Shown: positions 26,561-36,242 of the stretch, one piece after another
Layout: each line of letters opens with the position of its first letter
Numbering within the stretch: the first letter of the stretch is position 1
From: G965222335 sp965222335
GTDB taxonomy: Bacteria > Pseudomonadota > Gammaproteobacteria > Pseudomonadales > Halieaceae
NCBI GenBank assembly: GCA_965222335.1
Contig: OZ244944.1
Span: 2,976,001-3,040,000, forward strand
Length of the DNA: 64,000 bases
Reading direction: 5' to 3'
Program-made: the position numbers and the translations under genes
Notes under the pieces: model-generated
Database searches by the model: none
The model's input: the letters and a program-made list of their open reading frames with translations, nothing else
Told to the model about the DNA's origin: nothing

Positions 26561-26572
26561 GGGCGCCCGCCG

Positions 26573-28168
26573 ATGACTGACGAGGCGACGCCGCTACCTC
26601 CGGCTCCCGGGCTTCTGCGCTCCTCCGCCCTGGTGGGCTGTATGACCATGCTGTCCCGGGTGCTGGGGTTGCTGCGGGACATCGTGATTGCCGCCACGGT
26701 CGGCGCCACGGCCAACGCCGACGCGTTTTTTGTCGCCTTCAAGATCCCCAACTTCCTGCGCCGCCTGTTTGCCGAGGGCGCCTTTGCCCAGGCCTTCGTG
26801 CCGGTGCTGGCGGATTACCGCGAGCAGGGCAGCCTGGCAGCGGTCAAGGCCCTGGTGGACCGGGTGGCGGGGGTGCTCGGGGGCACGCTGCTGCTGGTGA
26901 CCGGCCTGGCGATCGCGGGGGCGCCCCTGGTGGCCGGCCTGTTCGCCCCGGGTTTTATCGACCAGCCGGAGAAATATCGCGCCACCACGGAGATGGTGCG
27001 GGTGACCTTCCCCTACCTGTTCCTGATCTCCATGACCGGGTTTTGTGGCGCCATCCTCAACAGCTACGGGCGCTTCGCGGTGCCTGCGTTTACCCCGGTG
27101 TTTCTCAACCTGTCGCTGATCGGGGCCGCCACGGTGGCCGCGCCCTGGTTTGCGGAGCCGGTGTACGCCCTGGCCTGGGGGGTGCTGCTGGCGGGGGTCA
27201 TCCAGCTGCTGTTCCAGCTGCCCTCGCTGTACCGGCTGGACCTGGTGCCGCGGCCGCGCTGGGACACCCGCGACCCGGGTGTGCGCCGGATCCTCAAGCT
27301 GATGATACCGGCCCTGTTCGGGGTTTCGGTGTCCCAGCTCAACCTGCTCCTGGATACGGTGCTGGCATCGTTCCTGCCTACCGGCAGCGTCTCCTGGTTG
27401 TACTACTCGGACCGCCTGACCGAGCTCCCCCTCGGGGTGTTCGGGATCGCCGTGGCCACGGTGATCATGCCCAATCTGTCGGGCCACCAGGCCGGCGGCC
27501 GGGGTGAGGACTTCACCCGTACCCTGGACTGGGCGGTGCGCATGATTCTGCTGGTGGCGCTGCCGGCGGCGGTGGCGCTGGTGGTCCTGGCCCATCCCAT
27601 CCTGGTTACCCTGTTCCAGTACGGCGAGCTCTCACCCCACGACGTGCGTATGGCGAGCTACAGCCTGCAGGCCTACAGCCTGGGGCTGGTGGCCTTCATG
27701 CTGATCAAGGTGCTGGCACCGGGGTTCTATGCCCGCAAGGACATGGTCACGCCCGTGCGCATCGGGATTATCGCCATGGTGGCGAATATGGTACTGAACC
27801 TGCTGTTCGTGGTGCCCCTGCTGGTGTACTTCAACATCGGCCACGTGGGCCTGGCCCTGGCCACCAGCGTCTCTGCCTGGCTCAACGCCGGCCTGCTCCT
27901 GCGGGGCCTGCTGCGGGAGGATGTCTACCGTTTCCAGCCGGGCTGGGGCCGCTACGCCCTGCGCCTGGGCCTGGCGACCCTGGCCATGGTGTTCGCGGCC
28001 TGGTGGCTGAGCCCGCCGGTGGACACCTGGCTGGCCTGGGGCTGGGCGGAGCGCACGCTGCGGGTCGCCGTGGTGTGCGGCGGCGGGGGCCTGGCCTACC
28101 TGCTGGCCCACCTCGCCCTGGGCACCCGGCTGGCGCAGTTGCGTTCACCGGGGCCCGCCGGCGGGTAA
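26573..28168 (+). CDS. murJ: Lipid II flippase MurJ
   Basis: 531 residues with about 14 membrane helices. The N-terminal SALVGCMTMLSRVLGLLRDIVIA and NADAFFVAFKIPNFLRRLFAEGAFAQAFVPV stretch is the signature of the MurJ/MviN group of the MOP superfamily, carrying the charged residues of the central cavity. It flips undecaprenyl-linked peptidoglycan precursor to the periplasmic side of the inner membrane and is essential. The gene begins 12 nt after nudF and is followed by ribF and ileS, the arrangement also found in Pseudomonas. Confidence 0.95.
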   Translation: MTDEATPLPPAPGLLRSSALVGCMTMLSRVLGLLRDIVIAATVGATANADAFFVAFKIPNFLRRLFAEGAFAQAFVPVLADYREQGSLAAVKALVDRVAGVLGGTLLLVTGLAIAGAPLVAGLFAPGFIDQPEKYRATTEMVRVTFPYLFLISMTGFCGAILNSYGRFAVPAFTPVFLNLSLIGAATVAAPWFAEPVYALAWGVLLAGVIQLLFQLPSLYRLDLVPRPRWDTRDPGVRRILKLMIPALFGVSVSQLNLLLDTVLASFLPTGSVSWLYYSDRLTELPLGVFGIAVATVIMPNLSGHQAGGRGEDFTRTLDWAVRMILLVALPAAVALVVLAHPILVTLFQYGELSPHDVRMASYSLQAYSLGLVAFMLIKVLAPGFYARKDMVTPVRIGIIAMVANMVLNLLFVVPLLVYFNIGHVGLALATSVSAWLNAGLLLRGLLREDVYRFQPGWGRYALRLGLATLAMVFAAWWLSPPVDTWLAWGWAERTLRVAVVCGGGGLAYLLAHLALGTRLAQLRSPGPAGG

Positions 28169-28249
28169 AATGGCCTGCCAGCGGCATAGGCTACGGGCCC
28201 CGGTTTCAGTATACTCGCGGGTTTGGTTTGTCCGGGTGCTTTCCCCCTC

Positions 28250-29191
28250 ATGGAGCTGATTCGAGGCTTGCACAATTTGCGGCCCAGGCACCGCGGTTGC
28301 GTGGCCACGATAGGGGCCTTTGACGGCGTGCACCTGGGGCACCAGGCGGTGATCCGGCAACTGTTGGACAAGGCGCAGGAGTACAACCTGCCGGCGGTGG
28401 TGATTGTCTTCGAGCCCCTGCCGCGGGAGTACCTGGCACCGCTGGAGGCCCCCGCCCGGCTGATGAGCTTTCGCGAAAAGTTCCAGGCCCTGGCGGCCCT
28501 GGGGGTGGACCGGGTACTGCGCATCCGCTTTACCGAGGCCTTGCGTAACATGACCGCCCAGGGCTTCGTTGACGATGTGTTCGTGGCGGGCCTCGGGGTG
28601 CGCTACGTGGTGCTGGGGGATGATTTCCGTTTCGGCAATGACCGGGAGGGCGACACCGCGTTCATCAAGGCCCAGGGCGAGCGTTACGGTTTCGGTGCCG
28701 GCTCCACCACGACCCTGGAAATCGCGGGGGAGCGGGTGAGCAGCACCCGTATCCGGGAGGCCCTGGCGGCGGCGGATTTCGCCCTTGCCGAGCGCCTGTT
28801 GAGCCGGCCCTACAGCATCTCCGGCAAGGTGGTTTATGGGCGCCAGCTGGGGCGCGAGCTGGGCTTTGCGACCGCCAACCTGCAGCTGCACCGGCTGCGC
28901 TCGCCCCTGCGGGGCGTGTATCGCGTGCAGGTCGACGGCGCCGGCCTGGTGGCGGCCCCCGGGGTGGCCAACGTGGGTACCCGGCCGACCATCGATGACA
29001 GCATCAGGGCCAACCTCGAGGTGCACCTGCTGGACGATAACGTCGAGCTCTACGGCAAGCATATCGAGGTCACCTTCCTGCAGAAGCTGCGGGATGAGGA
29101 AAAATTCGACGGCCTGGCAGCGCTGCGCGCGCAGATCGGCCGGGACATCGCCGCCGCCCGCGAGCAGTTCGCCGGCCGCGGCAGGCACTGA
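28250..29191 (+). CDS. ribF: Bifunctional riboflavin kinase/FAD synthetase
   Basis: 313 residues from the ATG at 28250. The N-terminal FAD synthetase domain shows TIGAFDGVHLGHQAVI (nucleotidyl-transferase GxHxGH motif) and later SSTRIREAL; the C-terminal kinase domain shows GKVVYGRQLGRELGFATANL and NVGTRPT. It makes FMN and then FAD from riboflavin and ATP. A TTG 27 nt earlier would extend it but the family begins at MELIRGL. A TATACT at 28210-28215 may be its -10 box. ileS follows after 20 bp. Confidence 0.95.
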   Translation: MELIRGLHNLRPRHRGCVATIGAFDGVHLGHQAVIRQLLDKAQEYNLPAVVIVFEPLPREYLAPLEAPARLMSFREKFQALAALGVDRVLRIRFTEALRNMTAQGFVDDVFVAGLGVRYVVLGDDFRFGNDREGDTAFIKAQGERYGFGAGSTTTLEIAGERVSSTRIREALAAADFALAERLLSRPYSISGKVVYGRQLGRELGFATANLQLHRLRSPLRGVYRVQVDGAGLVAAPGVANVGTRPTIDDSIRANLEVHLLDDNVELYGKHIEVTFLQKLRDEEKFDGLAALRAQIGRDIAAAREQFAGRGRH

Positions 29192-29211
29192 AACATGAGT
29201 AAACGGAGCGT

Positions 29212-32028
29212 ATGAGCGGCGACAAGCAAGACTACAAGCAGACCCTGAACCTGCCCCAGACGGCTTTCCCGATGAAAGCCAGCCTCGCCCAGCGGGAGCC
29301 CCAGCGACTCAAGCAGTGGCAGGACATGGGCCTGTACCAGAAGATTCGCGAGGCCAGCGCCGGGCGCCCCACGTTCATCCTCCACGACGGCCCGCCCTAC
29401 GCCAACGGCGACCTGCATGTGGGCCATGCGGTCAACAAGATTCTCAAGGACATGGTGGTCAAATCGCGCAGCCTGGCCGGCTTCGATGCCCCCTACGTCC
29501 CCGGCTGGGACTGCCACGGCCTGCCGATCGAGCTCAACGTGGAAAAGAAGGTCGGCAAGCCCGGGGTCAAGATCACGCCCGCCGAGTTCCGCCAGAAGTG
29601 TCGTGAATACGCCGCGCGGCAGGTCGACGGCCAGCGCGCGGACTTCGTGCGCATGGGCGTGCTCGGCGACTGGGACCGGCCCTACCTGACCATGGACTAC
29701 CGCTTCGAGGCGGATATCGTGCGCACCCTGGGCAGGCTGATCGACAACGGCCACCTGCACAAGGGCTTCAAGCCGGTGCACTGGTGCACGGACTGCGGTT
29801 CCGCCCTGGCCGAGGCGGAGGTGGAGTACAAGGACAAGCAGTCGCCGGCGATTGATGTCGCCTTTGACGCGCTTGACCCGGCGGCGGTAGCGGCGGCCTG
29901 CGGCGCCAGCGTGGACGGCCCGGTGGCGATCCCGATCTGGACCACTACCCCCTGGACCCTGCCGGCGAACATGGCGGTCAGCCTGCACCCGGAGCTGGAA
30001 TATGTCCTGATCGAGGGGGCGGGCCGCGCCCTGCTGGTGGCGGCGGCGCTGGCGGAATCCTGCGCCGCGCGCTTTGGCCTGCCCGCGGTGACCGTGCTGG
30101 GCCGCTGTCAGGGTGCGCTGCTGGAGAACCAGCAGCTGCAGCATCCCTTCCTGGCGCGGCAGGTGCCGGTCATCCTCGGGGAACACGTGACCACCGAGGC
30201 CGGCACCGGTGCGGTGCACACCGCGCCCGCCCACGGCCAGGACGACTTCGTGGTCGGCCAGCAGTACGACCTGGAGGTGTACAACCCGGTGGGCGGCAAC
30301 GGGGTCTATCTGGAAGGCACCGAGTATGTCGCCGGCCAGCACGTGATGAAGGCCAACCAGGTGATTGTCGACCTGCTGGCAGAGCGCGGGGTTCTGCTGC
30401 ACAGCGAGGACTACCTGCACAGCTACCCGCACTGCTGGCGACACAAGACCCCGATCATCTTTCGCGCCACGCCCCAGTGGTTTATCAGCATGCAGCAGGC
30501 GGGCCTGCTCGATGCAGCCAAGGCGGCGGTGGAGGATGTGCAGTGGCTGCCGGAATGGGGCAAGTCCCGGATCGACAGCATGCTGGCCCAGCGCCCGGAC
30601 TGGTGTATCTCGCGCCAGCGCACCTGGGGGGTACCCATCACCCTGTTTATTCACCGCGACAGCGGTGAGCTGCACCCCCGCACCCTGGAGCTGATTGAGC
30701 AGGTCGCGGGGTTGATCGAGGAGGGCGGCATCGACGCCTGGTTTGATCTCGATCCTGCATCGCTGCTGGGTGATGAAGCGGACAGCTACGAGAAAGTGGG
30801 TGACACCCTGGACGTGTGGTTTGACTCCGGCGTGACGCACGCCTGTGTCCTGCGCCAGCGCGAGGGCCTGCGGTCCCCGGCCGACCTGTACCTGGAGGGG
30901 TCAGACCAGCATCGTGGCTGGTTCCAGTCCTCCCTGCTCACCGGGGTCGGCGCCTTTGGCGAGGCGCCCTACCGCGGCGTGCTCACTCACGGCTTCACCG
31001 TCGATGGCCAGGGCCGCAAGATGTCCAAGTCGATCGGCAACATCGTACCCGCGGCCAAGGTGATGAACGAGCTCGGTGCCGACATCCTGCGCCTGTGGGT
31101 GGCGGCGGCGGATTTTCGCGGCGAGGTGGCGGTCTCGGACGAAATCTTCAAGCGCATTGCCGACTCCTATCGGCGGGTGCGCAATACGGCCCGCTTCCTG
31201 CTCTCCAACCTGAGCGGCTTCGACCCGGCCAATGGCCTGCTGGCTGCGGACGAAATGCTGTCCCTGGATCGCTGGGCGGTGGATCGCGCCGCCCGCCTGC
31301 AGGCAGAGATCGAGCAGGCTTACGAGCAGTACCAGTTCCACCTGATCTACCAGAAGCTGCACAATTTCTGCGCCAATGACCTCGGCGGCTTCTATCTCGA
31401 CGTGATCAAGGACCGCCAGTACACCACCCGCGCGGACGGCATTCCACGGCGTTCCGCACAGACCGCCATGTACCATATCGGCGAGGCGCTGGTGCGCTGG
31501 GTGGCGCCGATCCTCAGCTTTACCGCCGAGGAAATCTGGGAAAACCTGCCGGGAGAGCGCGCCGAATCGGTGTTCCTGGTCACCCGCTACGAGGCGCTGG
31601 CACAGCTACCCGCCGACGCACCCATGGGCCGCGACTACTGGCAGGTGGTGATGGCCGTGCGCGACGCGGTCAATCGTGAGATCGAGGTGCAGCGCACTGC
31701 GGGGTCGGTGCGCGGTTCCCTGGACACCCGCGTCACCCTCTACGCGGGGGAGACCCTGCGGGAGATGCTGGCGCAGCTGGGTGACGAGCTGCGCTTCGTG
31801 CTGATCACCTCCGCGGCAAGCCTGGCGCCGCTGTCCTCGGCCCCCGCGGATGCCGCGACCACGGAGATCGAGGGCCTGTGCCTGCAGGTGAGCGTGGCGA
31901 CAGAGGAAAAATGCGAGCGCTGCTGGCATCGCCGGGAGGACGTGGGCAGTCACGCCAGCCACCCGACCCTCTGTGGCCGCTGCGTGGAGAATATCGAGGG
32001 CCCGGGTGAGCAGCGCCAGTTTGCCTGA
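29212..32028 (+). CDS. ileS: Isoleucyl-tRNA synthetase
   Basis: 938 residues, standard bacterial length. PPYANGDLHVGHAVNK carries the HIGH-type motif (HVGH) and DGQGRKMSKSIGN the KMSKS loop. The editing domain (TTPWTLPANMAV) and a C-terminal zinc finger (CERCWHRREDVG ... CGRCVENI) are intact, so this is the mupirocin-sensitive bacterial type I enzyme. It charges tRNA-Ile with isoleucine in the cytoplasm. CGGAGCG precedes the ATG. lspA follows after 7 bp. Confidence 0.97.
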   Translation: MSGDKQDYKQTLNLPQTAFPMKASLAQREPQRLKQWQDMGLYQKIREASAGRPTFILHDGPPYANGDLHVGHAVNKILKDMVVKSRSLAGFDAPYVPGWDCHGLPIELNVEKKVGKPGVKITPAEFRQKCREYAARQVDGQRADFVRMGVLGDWDRPYLTMDYRFEADIVRTLGRLIDNGHLHKGFKPVHWCTDCGSALAEAEVEYKDKQSPAIDVAFDALDPAAVAAACGASVDGPVAIPIWTTTPWTLPANMAVSLHPELEYVLIEGAGRALLVAAALAESCAARFGLPAVTVLGRCQGALLENQQLQHPFLARQVPVILGEHVTTEAGTGAVHTAPAHGQDDFVVGQQYDLEVYNPVGGNGVYLEGTEYVAGQHVMKANQVIVDLLAERGVLLHSEDYLHSYPHCWRHKTPIIFRATPQWFISMQQAGLLDAAKAAVEDVQWLPEWGKSRIDSMLAQRPDWCISRQRTWGVPITLFIHRDSGELHPRTLELIEQVAGLIEEGGIDAWFDLDPASLLGDEADSYEKVGDTLDVWFDSGVTHACVLRQREGLRSPADLYLEGSDQHRGWFQSSLLTGVGAFGEAPYRGVLTHGFTVDGQGRKMSKSIGNIVPAAKVMNELGADILRLWVAAADFRGEVAVSDEIFKRIADSYRRVRNTARFLLSNLSGFDPANGLLAADEMLSLDRWAVDRAARLQAEIEQAYEQYQFHLIYQKLHNFCANDLGGFYLDVIKDRQYTTRADGIPRRSAQTAMYHIGEALVRWVAPILSFTAEEIWENLPGERAESVFLVTRYEALAQLPADAPMGRDYWQVVMAVRDAVNREIEVQRTAGSVRGSLDTRVTLYAGETLREMLAQLGDELRFVLITSAASLAPLSSAPADAATTEIEGLCLQVSVATEEKCERCWHRREDVGSHASHPTLCGRCVENIEGPGEQRQFA

Positions 32029-32035
32029 GGAGTCA

Positions 32036-32548
32036 ATGGCGATGAGCACGGTAAGACAGGGCCTGGGAGCCTGGCGCTGGTATCTGCTGGCGACGGTCCT
32101 GGTAGTGCTGGACCAGTACACCAAGGGCCTGGCCAGCAGTGCCCTGGAGTACGGCCGGCCCGTAGAGGTGTTCTCCTGGTTCAACCTGACCCTGCAGCAC
32201 AATCCCGGCGCCGCCTTCAGTTTCCTCAGCAACGCCGGTGGCTGGCAGCGCTACCTGTTCTCGGGGATCGCGGTTGCGGTGAGTCTGTTGCTGGTGGTCT
32301 GGCTGTACCGCCTGCCGCCGGGCAGTCGCCTGCTCGCGCTCAGCCTGGCCCTGGTGCTCGGTGGTGCCCTGGGGAATCTCTGGGATCGCCTGGTGCTGGG
32401 CTATGTGGTGGATTTTATCTCCGTGCACTACGGTGGTTATTATTTCCCCGCTTTTAACCTGGCGGACTCCGCGATTACGGTTGGCGCCGTCGCGATGATC
32501 CTGGACAGCTTTCTCGATCGCGGTCCCGCCGACACCGCAAAGGAGTAA
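32036..32548 (+). CDS. lspA: Lipoprotein signal peptidase (signal peptidase II)
   Basis: 170 residues with four membrane helices. NLTLQHNPGAAFSFL, GALGNLWDRL, then VVDFI with catalytic Asp 126 and NLADSAI with catalytic Asp 144 define the aspartyl peptidase that removes signal peptides from diacylglyceryl-modified prolipoproteins. The ATG at 32036 has TGAGGAG 5 nt ahead. Lipoproteins encoded in this window, such as the sulfatase, BamD and the 5'-nucleotidase, would be its substrates. fkpB follows 4 bp later. Confidence 0.96.
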   Translation: MAMSTVRQGLGAWRWYLLATVLVVLDQYTKGLASSALEYGRPVEVFSWFNLTLQHNPGAAFSFLSNAGGWQRYLFSGIAVAVSLLLVVWLYRLPPGSRLLALSLALVLGGALGNLWDRLVLGYVVDFISVHYGGYYFPAFNLADSAITVGAVAMILDSFLDRGPADTAKE

Positions 32549-32552
32549 CGCA

Positions 32553-33008
32553 ATGAACACGTCCAATGTATCGGTCAGTGAAGGTACCCGCGTTTTCCTG
32601 AATTTTTCCGTGGGGCTGGAGGACGGCTCCGAGGTCGACTCCAACTTCGGCGGCGAGCCGGTGGATTTCGTGATCGGTGACGGCAGCCTGCTGCCCGGCT
32701 TTGAGCGCCTGATCTTCGGCATGGCCCCCGGGGAGCGGCAGCTGTTTACCGTGCCCCCCGAGGATGCCTTCGGCCAGCCCAACGACAACAATGTGCAGGT
32801 GGTCCCGCGCAGCCATTTCGACGATGATGTCGACCTGGAGATCGGCCTGGTATTCTCCTTCGCCGACGCCGGCGGGGGTGAACTGCCGGGGCTGGTGGTG
32901 TCCTTCGACGAGGAGGAGGTGACCGTGGACTTCAATCACCCGCTGGCGGGGCGTACAATCCTGTTTGACGTGCTGGTACATCGGGTGGAACCCACGGAGC
33001 TCCACTAA
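32553..33008 (+). CDS. fkpB: FKBP-type peptidyl-prolyl isomerase, SlpA/FkpB type
   Basis: 151 residues. The FKBP core (LNFSVGLEDGSEVDSNF, DFVIGDGSLLPGFERLIFGMAPGERQLFTVPPEDAFG) is interrupted by the insert-in-flap domain expected in SlyD/FkpB proteins, and there is no His-rich tail as in SlyD. It should act as a cytoplasmic prolyl isomerase and chaperone. It lies between lspA and ispH, its usual place in gammaproteobacteria, and its stop overlaps the ispH start by one base (TAATG). Confidence 0.93.
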   Translation: MNTSNVSVSEGTRVFLNFSVGLEDGSEVDSNFGGEPVDFVIGDGSLLPGFERLIFGMAPGERQLFTVPPEDAFGQPNDNNVQVVPRSHFDDDVDLEIGLVFSFADAGGGELPGLVVSFDEEEVTVDFNHPLAGRTILFDVLVHRVEPTELH

Positions 33009-33961
33009 TGGATATTCAACTGGCGAACCCCCGCGGCTTCTGTGCCGGGGTGGACCGCGCCATCGACATTGTCAATCGCGCCCTGGACCTCTTCGGTGCC
33101 CCCATCTATGTTCGCCACGAGGTGGTGCACAACAAGTTTGTGGTGGGTAACTTGCGCGATCGTGGTGCTATCTTCGTCGATGAGCTCGATGAAGTGCCGG
33201 ATGATTGCATCGTGATCTTCAGCGCCCACGGCGTCTCCCGGGCGGTCCGGGAGAATGCCAACGAGCGCGGCCTGCGGGTGTTCGATGCGACCTGCCCGCT
33301 GGTGACCAAGGTGCATATGGAGGTAGCGCAATACAGTCGCCAGGGTCGCGAGTGCGTGCTCATCGGGCATCGCGGCCACCCGGAAGTCGAGGGCACCATG
33401 GGCCAGTACGATCGCAGCGCCGGGGGCGACATCTACCTGGTGGAAGATGAAGCCCAGGCCGCGGCGCTGGAAGTACGCGACCCGGCGCGCCTGTCCTACG
33501 TCACCCAGACGACCCTGTCCATGGATGACACCGCGCGGGTCATCGACGCCCTGCGCGAACGCTTCCCGCAGATCGAGGGGCCGCGCAAGAACGATATCTG
33601 CTACGCCACCCAGAACCGCCAGGATGCGGTCAAGCAACTCGCCGGCGAGTGTGACCTGGTGCTGGTGGTGGGATCCCCCAACTCCTCCAACTCCAATCGG
33701 CTGCGGGAACTGGCCGAGCGGATTGGCGCCAGTGCCTACCTGATCGATGGGCCGCAGGATATTGACGCCGCCTGGCTGCAGGGGAAGACCCGGATCGGGA
33801 TCACGGCCGGCGCCTCGGCGCCGGAGATCCTGGTGCAGGAGGTGGTGCAGGGTTTGCAGGACCTCGGTGCCAACGCCCCGGTGGAAGCCCTGGGGCGGCC
33901 GGAGACGGTGACGTTTTCACTGCCCCGGGAACTGCGCATCGAGGTGCGTGACCTCTCCTGA
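33008..33961 (+). CDS. ispH: 4-hydroxy-3-methylbut-2-enyl diphosphate reductase
   Basis: 317 residues. LANPRGFCAGVDRAI holds the first cluster cysteine (Cys 12), FDATCPLVTKVHMEV the second and NDICYATQNRQDAV the third, ligands of the Fe-S cluster. HEVVHN, the SAHGVS loop and GHRGHPEVEGTMGQ supply substrate contacts. It makes isopentenyl and dimethylallyl diphosphate in the last step of the non-mevalonate pathway. The start overlaps the fkpB stop by one base. A 94-bp gap separates it from the pilin operon, which has its own ribosome site. Confidence 0.96.
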   Translation: MDIQLANPRGFCAGVDRAIDIVNRALDLFGAPIYVRHEVVHNKFVVGNLRDRGAIFVDELDEVPDDCIVIFSAHGVSRAVRENANERGLRVFDATCPLVTKVHMEVAQYSRQGRECVLIGHRGHPEVEGTMGQYDRSAGGDIYLVEDEAQAAALEVRDPARLSYVTQTTLSMDDTARVIDALRERFPQIEGPRKNDICYATQNRQDAVKQLAGECDLVLVVGSPNSSNSNRLRELAERIGASAYLIDGPQDIDAAWLQGKTRIGITAGASAPEILVQEVVQGLQDLGANAPVEALGRPETVTFSLPRELRIEVRDLS

Positions 33962-34055
33962 GACCGGCAATTCCGTCCGGTTTTCGTCAAAAGCCCTCCA
34001 TTACTGGCGGCCTCTCTGAGGCGGACTAGGCTCTCCCCCGACAGGGAGAGTCGCC

Positions 34056-34625
34056 GTGAACAGAATGGGTGTGGGGCAGGGAAGCCCCGGATTGACACTT
34101 TTGGAAATGCTGGCCGTGCTGTCGGTGCTGTCAGTGGTGCTGCTGCTGGCGGAGCCGTCGCTGCAACAGCTGCTGCACACCACGCGCACGCGCCTGGACG
34201 CGGGCCGCATCCTCACCGCACTGAATTTCGCCCGCGCGGAGTCCGTTTCCCGCGGGGTGCCGGTCAGTGTCTGCCCCCGGCGCGAGACAGCTGAGCCGGC
34301 CTGCGGCGGGGACTACCGCCAGGGTTGGCTGGTGTTCAGTGACCTGTCCCGGGATGGCGAGTTTGCGGGGGATGCGGGCGATGAACTGCTGCGCGAATTC
34401 GCGCCCGTGCAACCCCGTTACCGCGTCATGGACCGGGACGGTGCGGAGGCGATAGCGACCGCCCTGACCTACCTGCCCAGTGGCGCATCCCGGCGCAACC
34501 TGACCTTCCTGGTCTGCGCGCCGCCCGGGGTGTCCGTGGTCGGCTGGCAGGTGGTATTGAGCCGTGTGGGTCGCGCGCGCCTGTCCCGGGAGAGGCCGGC
34601 GGAGTCGGTCTGTGGCCATGCCTGA
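34056..34625 (+). CDS. Type IV minor pilin, GspH/FimT (FimU-like)
   Basis: 189 residues from GTG 34056, with AGGGAGAG ahead. The prepilin leader ends at GSPG followed by LTLLEMLAVLSVLSVVLLL, the type III signal cut by PilD with Glu at mature position 5. FARAESVSRGVPVSVCPR and the later cysteines fit the GspH/FimT domain. In Pseudomonas the corresponding protein (FimU) is part of the minor-pilin priming complex at the pilus tip. First gene of an operon in which every next start overlaps the previous stop. Confidence 0.88.
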   Translation: MNRMGVGQGSPGLTLLEMLAVLSVLSVVLLLAEPSLQQLLHTTRTRLDAGRILTALNFARAESVSRGVPVSVCPRRETAEPACGGDYRQGWLVFSDLSRDGEFAGDAGDELLREFAPVQPRYRVMDRDGAEAIATALTYLPSGASRRNLTFLVCAPPGVSVVGWQVVLSRVGRARLSRERPAESVCGHA

Positions 34626-35241
34626 GCGTGAACGGACCAACCCGTGCATGCTGCTTGCCAGCACCCGTGATCCGGGCGCTGCCCGGTGTAATGCGGGCGC
34701 CGGTCTGGTGGAGGTGATGGTCGCGATCCTGGTGTTCGCGCTGGGATTGCTGGGGCTGGCCGGGATGCAGCTGCGCGCTCACCAGGCCAGCTATGATGCG
34801 GTCCAGGCGACCCGGGCCAATGCCCTGGCCCGGGATATCCTGGCGCGCCTGGGGCGCAATCCGACCCAGGCTGCCGCCTACCAGCTGGAGGACCTTGGCG
34901 GCGGAGCCCATGAGTTCGCCCCGGTGGCCTGCGATGCCGGGACCTGCACAGCGGCGGAACTCGCCGTGTATGACCTCGCGCGCTGGCAGCGCGCGCTGCG
35001 TGGCGAGGACGTGCGCGATAGCGCTGACGCGCCCGTCGGCGGCCTGGTCGCGGGGCGTGTCTGCATCCGGGGCGACGGCCCCGTGATCCGGCTGCTGCTG
35101 ACCTGGCGGGGCCTGTCGTCGATGCCGTCTACGCCCGAGCCGGCTGATGGCAGCCCCTGTGCCCAGGTTCCGGGTCTCTACGGTGAGGACAATGCCCACC
35201 GCCGGCAGTTGCAGGCCAGTGCATGGTTGCCGCCGGCATGA
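34618..35241 (+). CDS. pilV: Type IV pilus modification protein PilV
   Basis: 207 residues from ATG 34618, overlapping the previous gene by 8 nt (ATG 34648 is an alternative). The prepilin signal is NAGAG followed by LVEVMVAILVFALGLLGLAGMQL, typical of PilV/MshD. The rest is a small beta domain with paired cysteines (CDAGTC). PilV belongs to the minor pilin complex with PilW and PilX that primes pilus assembly and carries PilY1. The stop overlaps the pilW start as ATGA. Confidence 0.9.
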   Translation: MPERERTNPCMLLASTRDPGAARCNAGAGLVEVMVAILVFALGLLGLAGMQLRAHQASYDAVQATRANALARDILARLGRNPTQAAAYQLEDLGGGAHEFAPVACDAGTCTAAELAVYDLARWQRALRGEDVRDSADAPVGGLVAGRVCIRGDGPVIRLLLTWRGLSSMPSTPEPADGSPCAQVPGLYGEDNAHRRQLQASAWLPPA

Positions 35242-36242
35242 ACCACCGTCCCTCGACGCCCAAAGTCAGCCGCGGGCTGACCCTGGTGGAGTTGCTGGTT
35301 TCCCTGGTGCTCGGCTCTCTGCTCACCCTGGGCATGCTCGGGGTCTATCTGGAGCGCAAGCAGCAACAGCGCATCGAGGACCAGCGGGCAAGGATGCAGG
35401 AGGGCGCGCGCCTGGTCATGACCCTGCTGCGGCGGGAACTGCAACTGGCTGGTTTTTTCGCCGCTGCGCCGCGCCTGCGGACCCGGCAGCCGCCGGCGGG
35501 GGCCCCGGGCTGCGCCGTCGGTGACGGCTGGGCGCTGGATCCCGCCCTGCCGCTGGACATGGCCAATGATATGGGCGCCGGCGCCCCAGTGACCGCAGGT
35601 GGCCTGGCGCTGGCGTGCATTACCCGGGATATCCAGCCCGGCACCGACCTGCTGGCAATCAAGCGCAGCGCGGTGCTGCCCGCGCTGGATGATGGTACGT
35701 TTGCGACAGGTAGCACGGGCCTGGATACACCCCAGTGGTATCTGCGCAGCCGCGAGCACGCGGCGGCCTTCGACTGGGTGTACTTGCCCGAGGGCGCGGC
35801 GCCCCCAGCGGCAGAGCAGCTGTCGGGGGCCGGGGTCGCCTACTGGAAGGCGCGGGCGCGCCTGTTTTTTATCCGCGCATACTCGGTGGCCGGTGACGGT
35901 ATCCCCACCCTGTGCGTGGAGCGCCTGTCGGGCGAGAGCCTGGGGCCCCTGGAGTGCCTGGTGCCAGGGGTGCAGGACCTGCAGGTGGGTCTGGGTGTGG
36001 ATGACAGTGGTGACGGCGTGCCCGAGCGCTATACCTACAGTCCCACCGCGGCGGATCTGACCCAGGCGACGGTGGCCACGGTGCACCTGTTGATGCGCAG
36101 CCTGGAGCCGGTGGCAACACAGCGAGACCGGCGCCAGTACCGCCTGGGTCAGAAAACTGTCATGGCCCCCGGGGACCGGTTCCTGCGGGAAACCTACAGT
36201 TTCTCTGTCAACCTGCACAATGCGCCGTGGCCGCCGCGATGA
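35238..36242 (+). CDS. pilW: Type IV pilus minor pilin PilW
   Basis: 334 residues. The ATG at 35238 overlaps the pilV stop (ATGA), which settles the start over an in-frame ATG 15 nt upstream. VSRG followed by LTLVELLVSLVLGSLLTLGMLGVYL is the prepilin signal and N-terminal helix. The downstream domain has the RIEDQRARMQEGARLVMTLLRRELQLAGFF region and the C-terminal beta structure with VPGVQDLQVGLGVD known from PilW proteins. It acts in the minor-pilin subcomplex. Its stop overlaps pilX as ATGA. Confidence 0.92.
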   Translation: MNHRPSTPKVSRGLTLVELLVSLVLGSLLTLGMLGVYLERKQQQRIEDQRARMQEGARLVMTLLRRELQLAGFFAAAPRLRTRQPPAGAPGCAVGDGWALDPALPLDMANDMGAGAPVTAGGLALACITRDIQPGTDLLAIKRSAVLPALDDGTFATGSTGLDTPQWYLRSREHAAAFDWVYLPEGAAPPAAEQLSGAGVAYWKARARLFFIRAYSVAGDGIPTLCVERLSGESLGPLECLVPGVQDLQVGLGVDDSGDGVPERYTYSPTAADLTQATVATVHLLMRSLEPVATQRDRRQYRLGQKTVMAPGDRFLRETYSFSVNLHNAPWPPR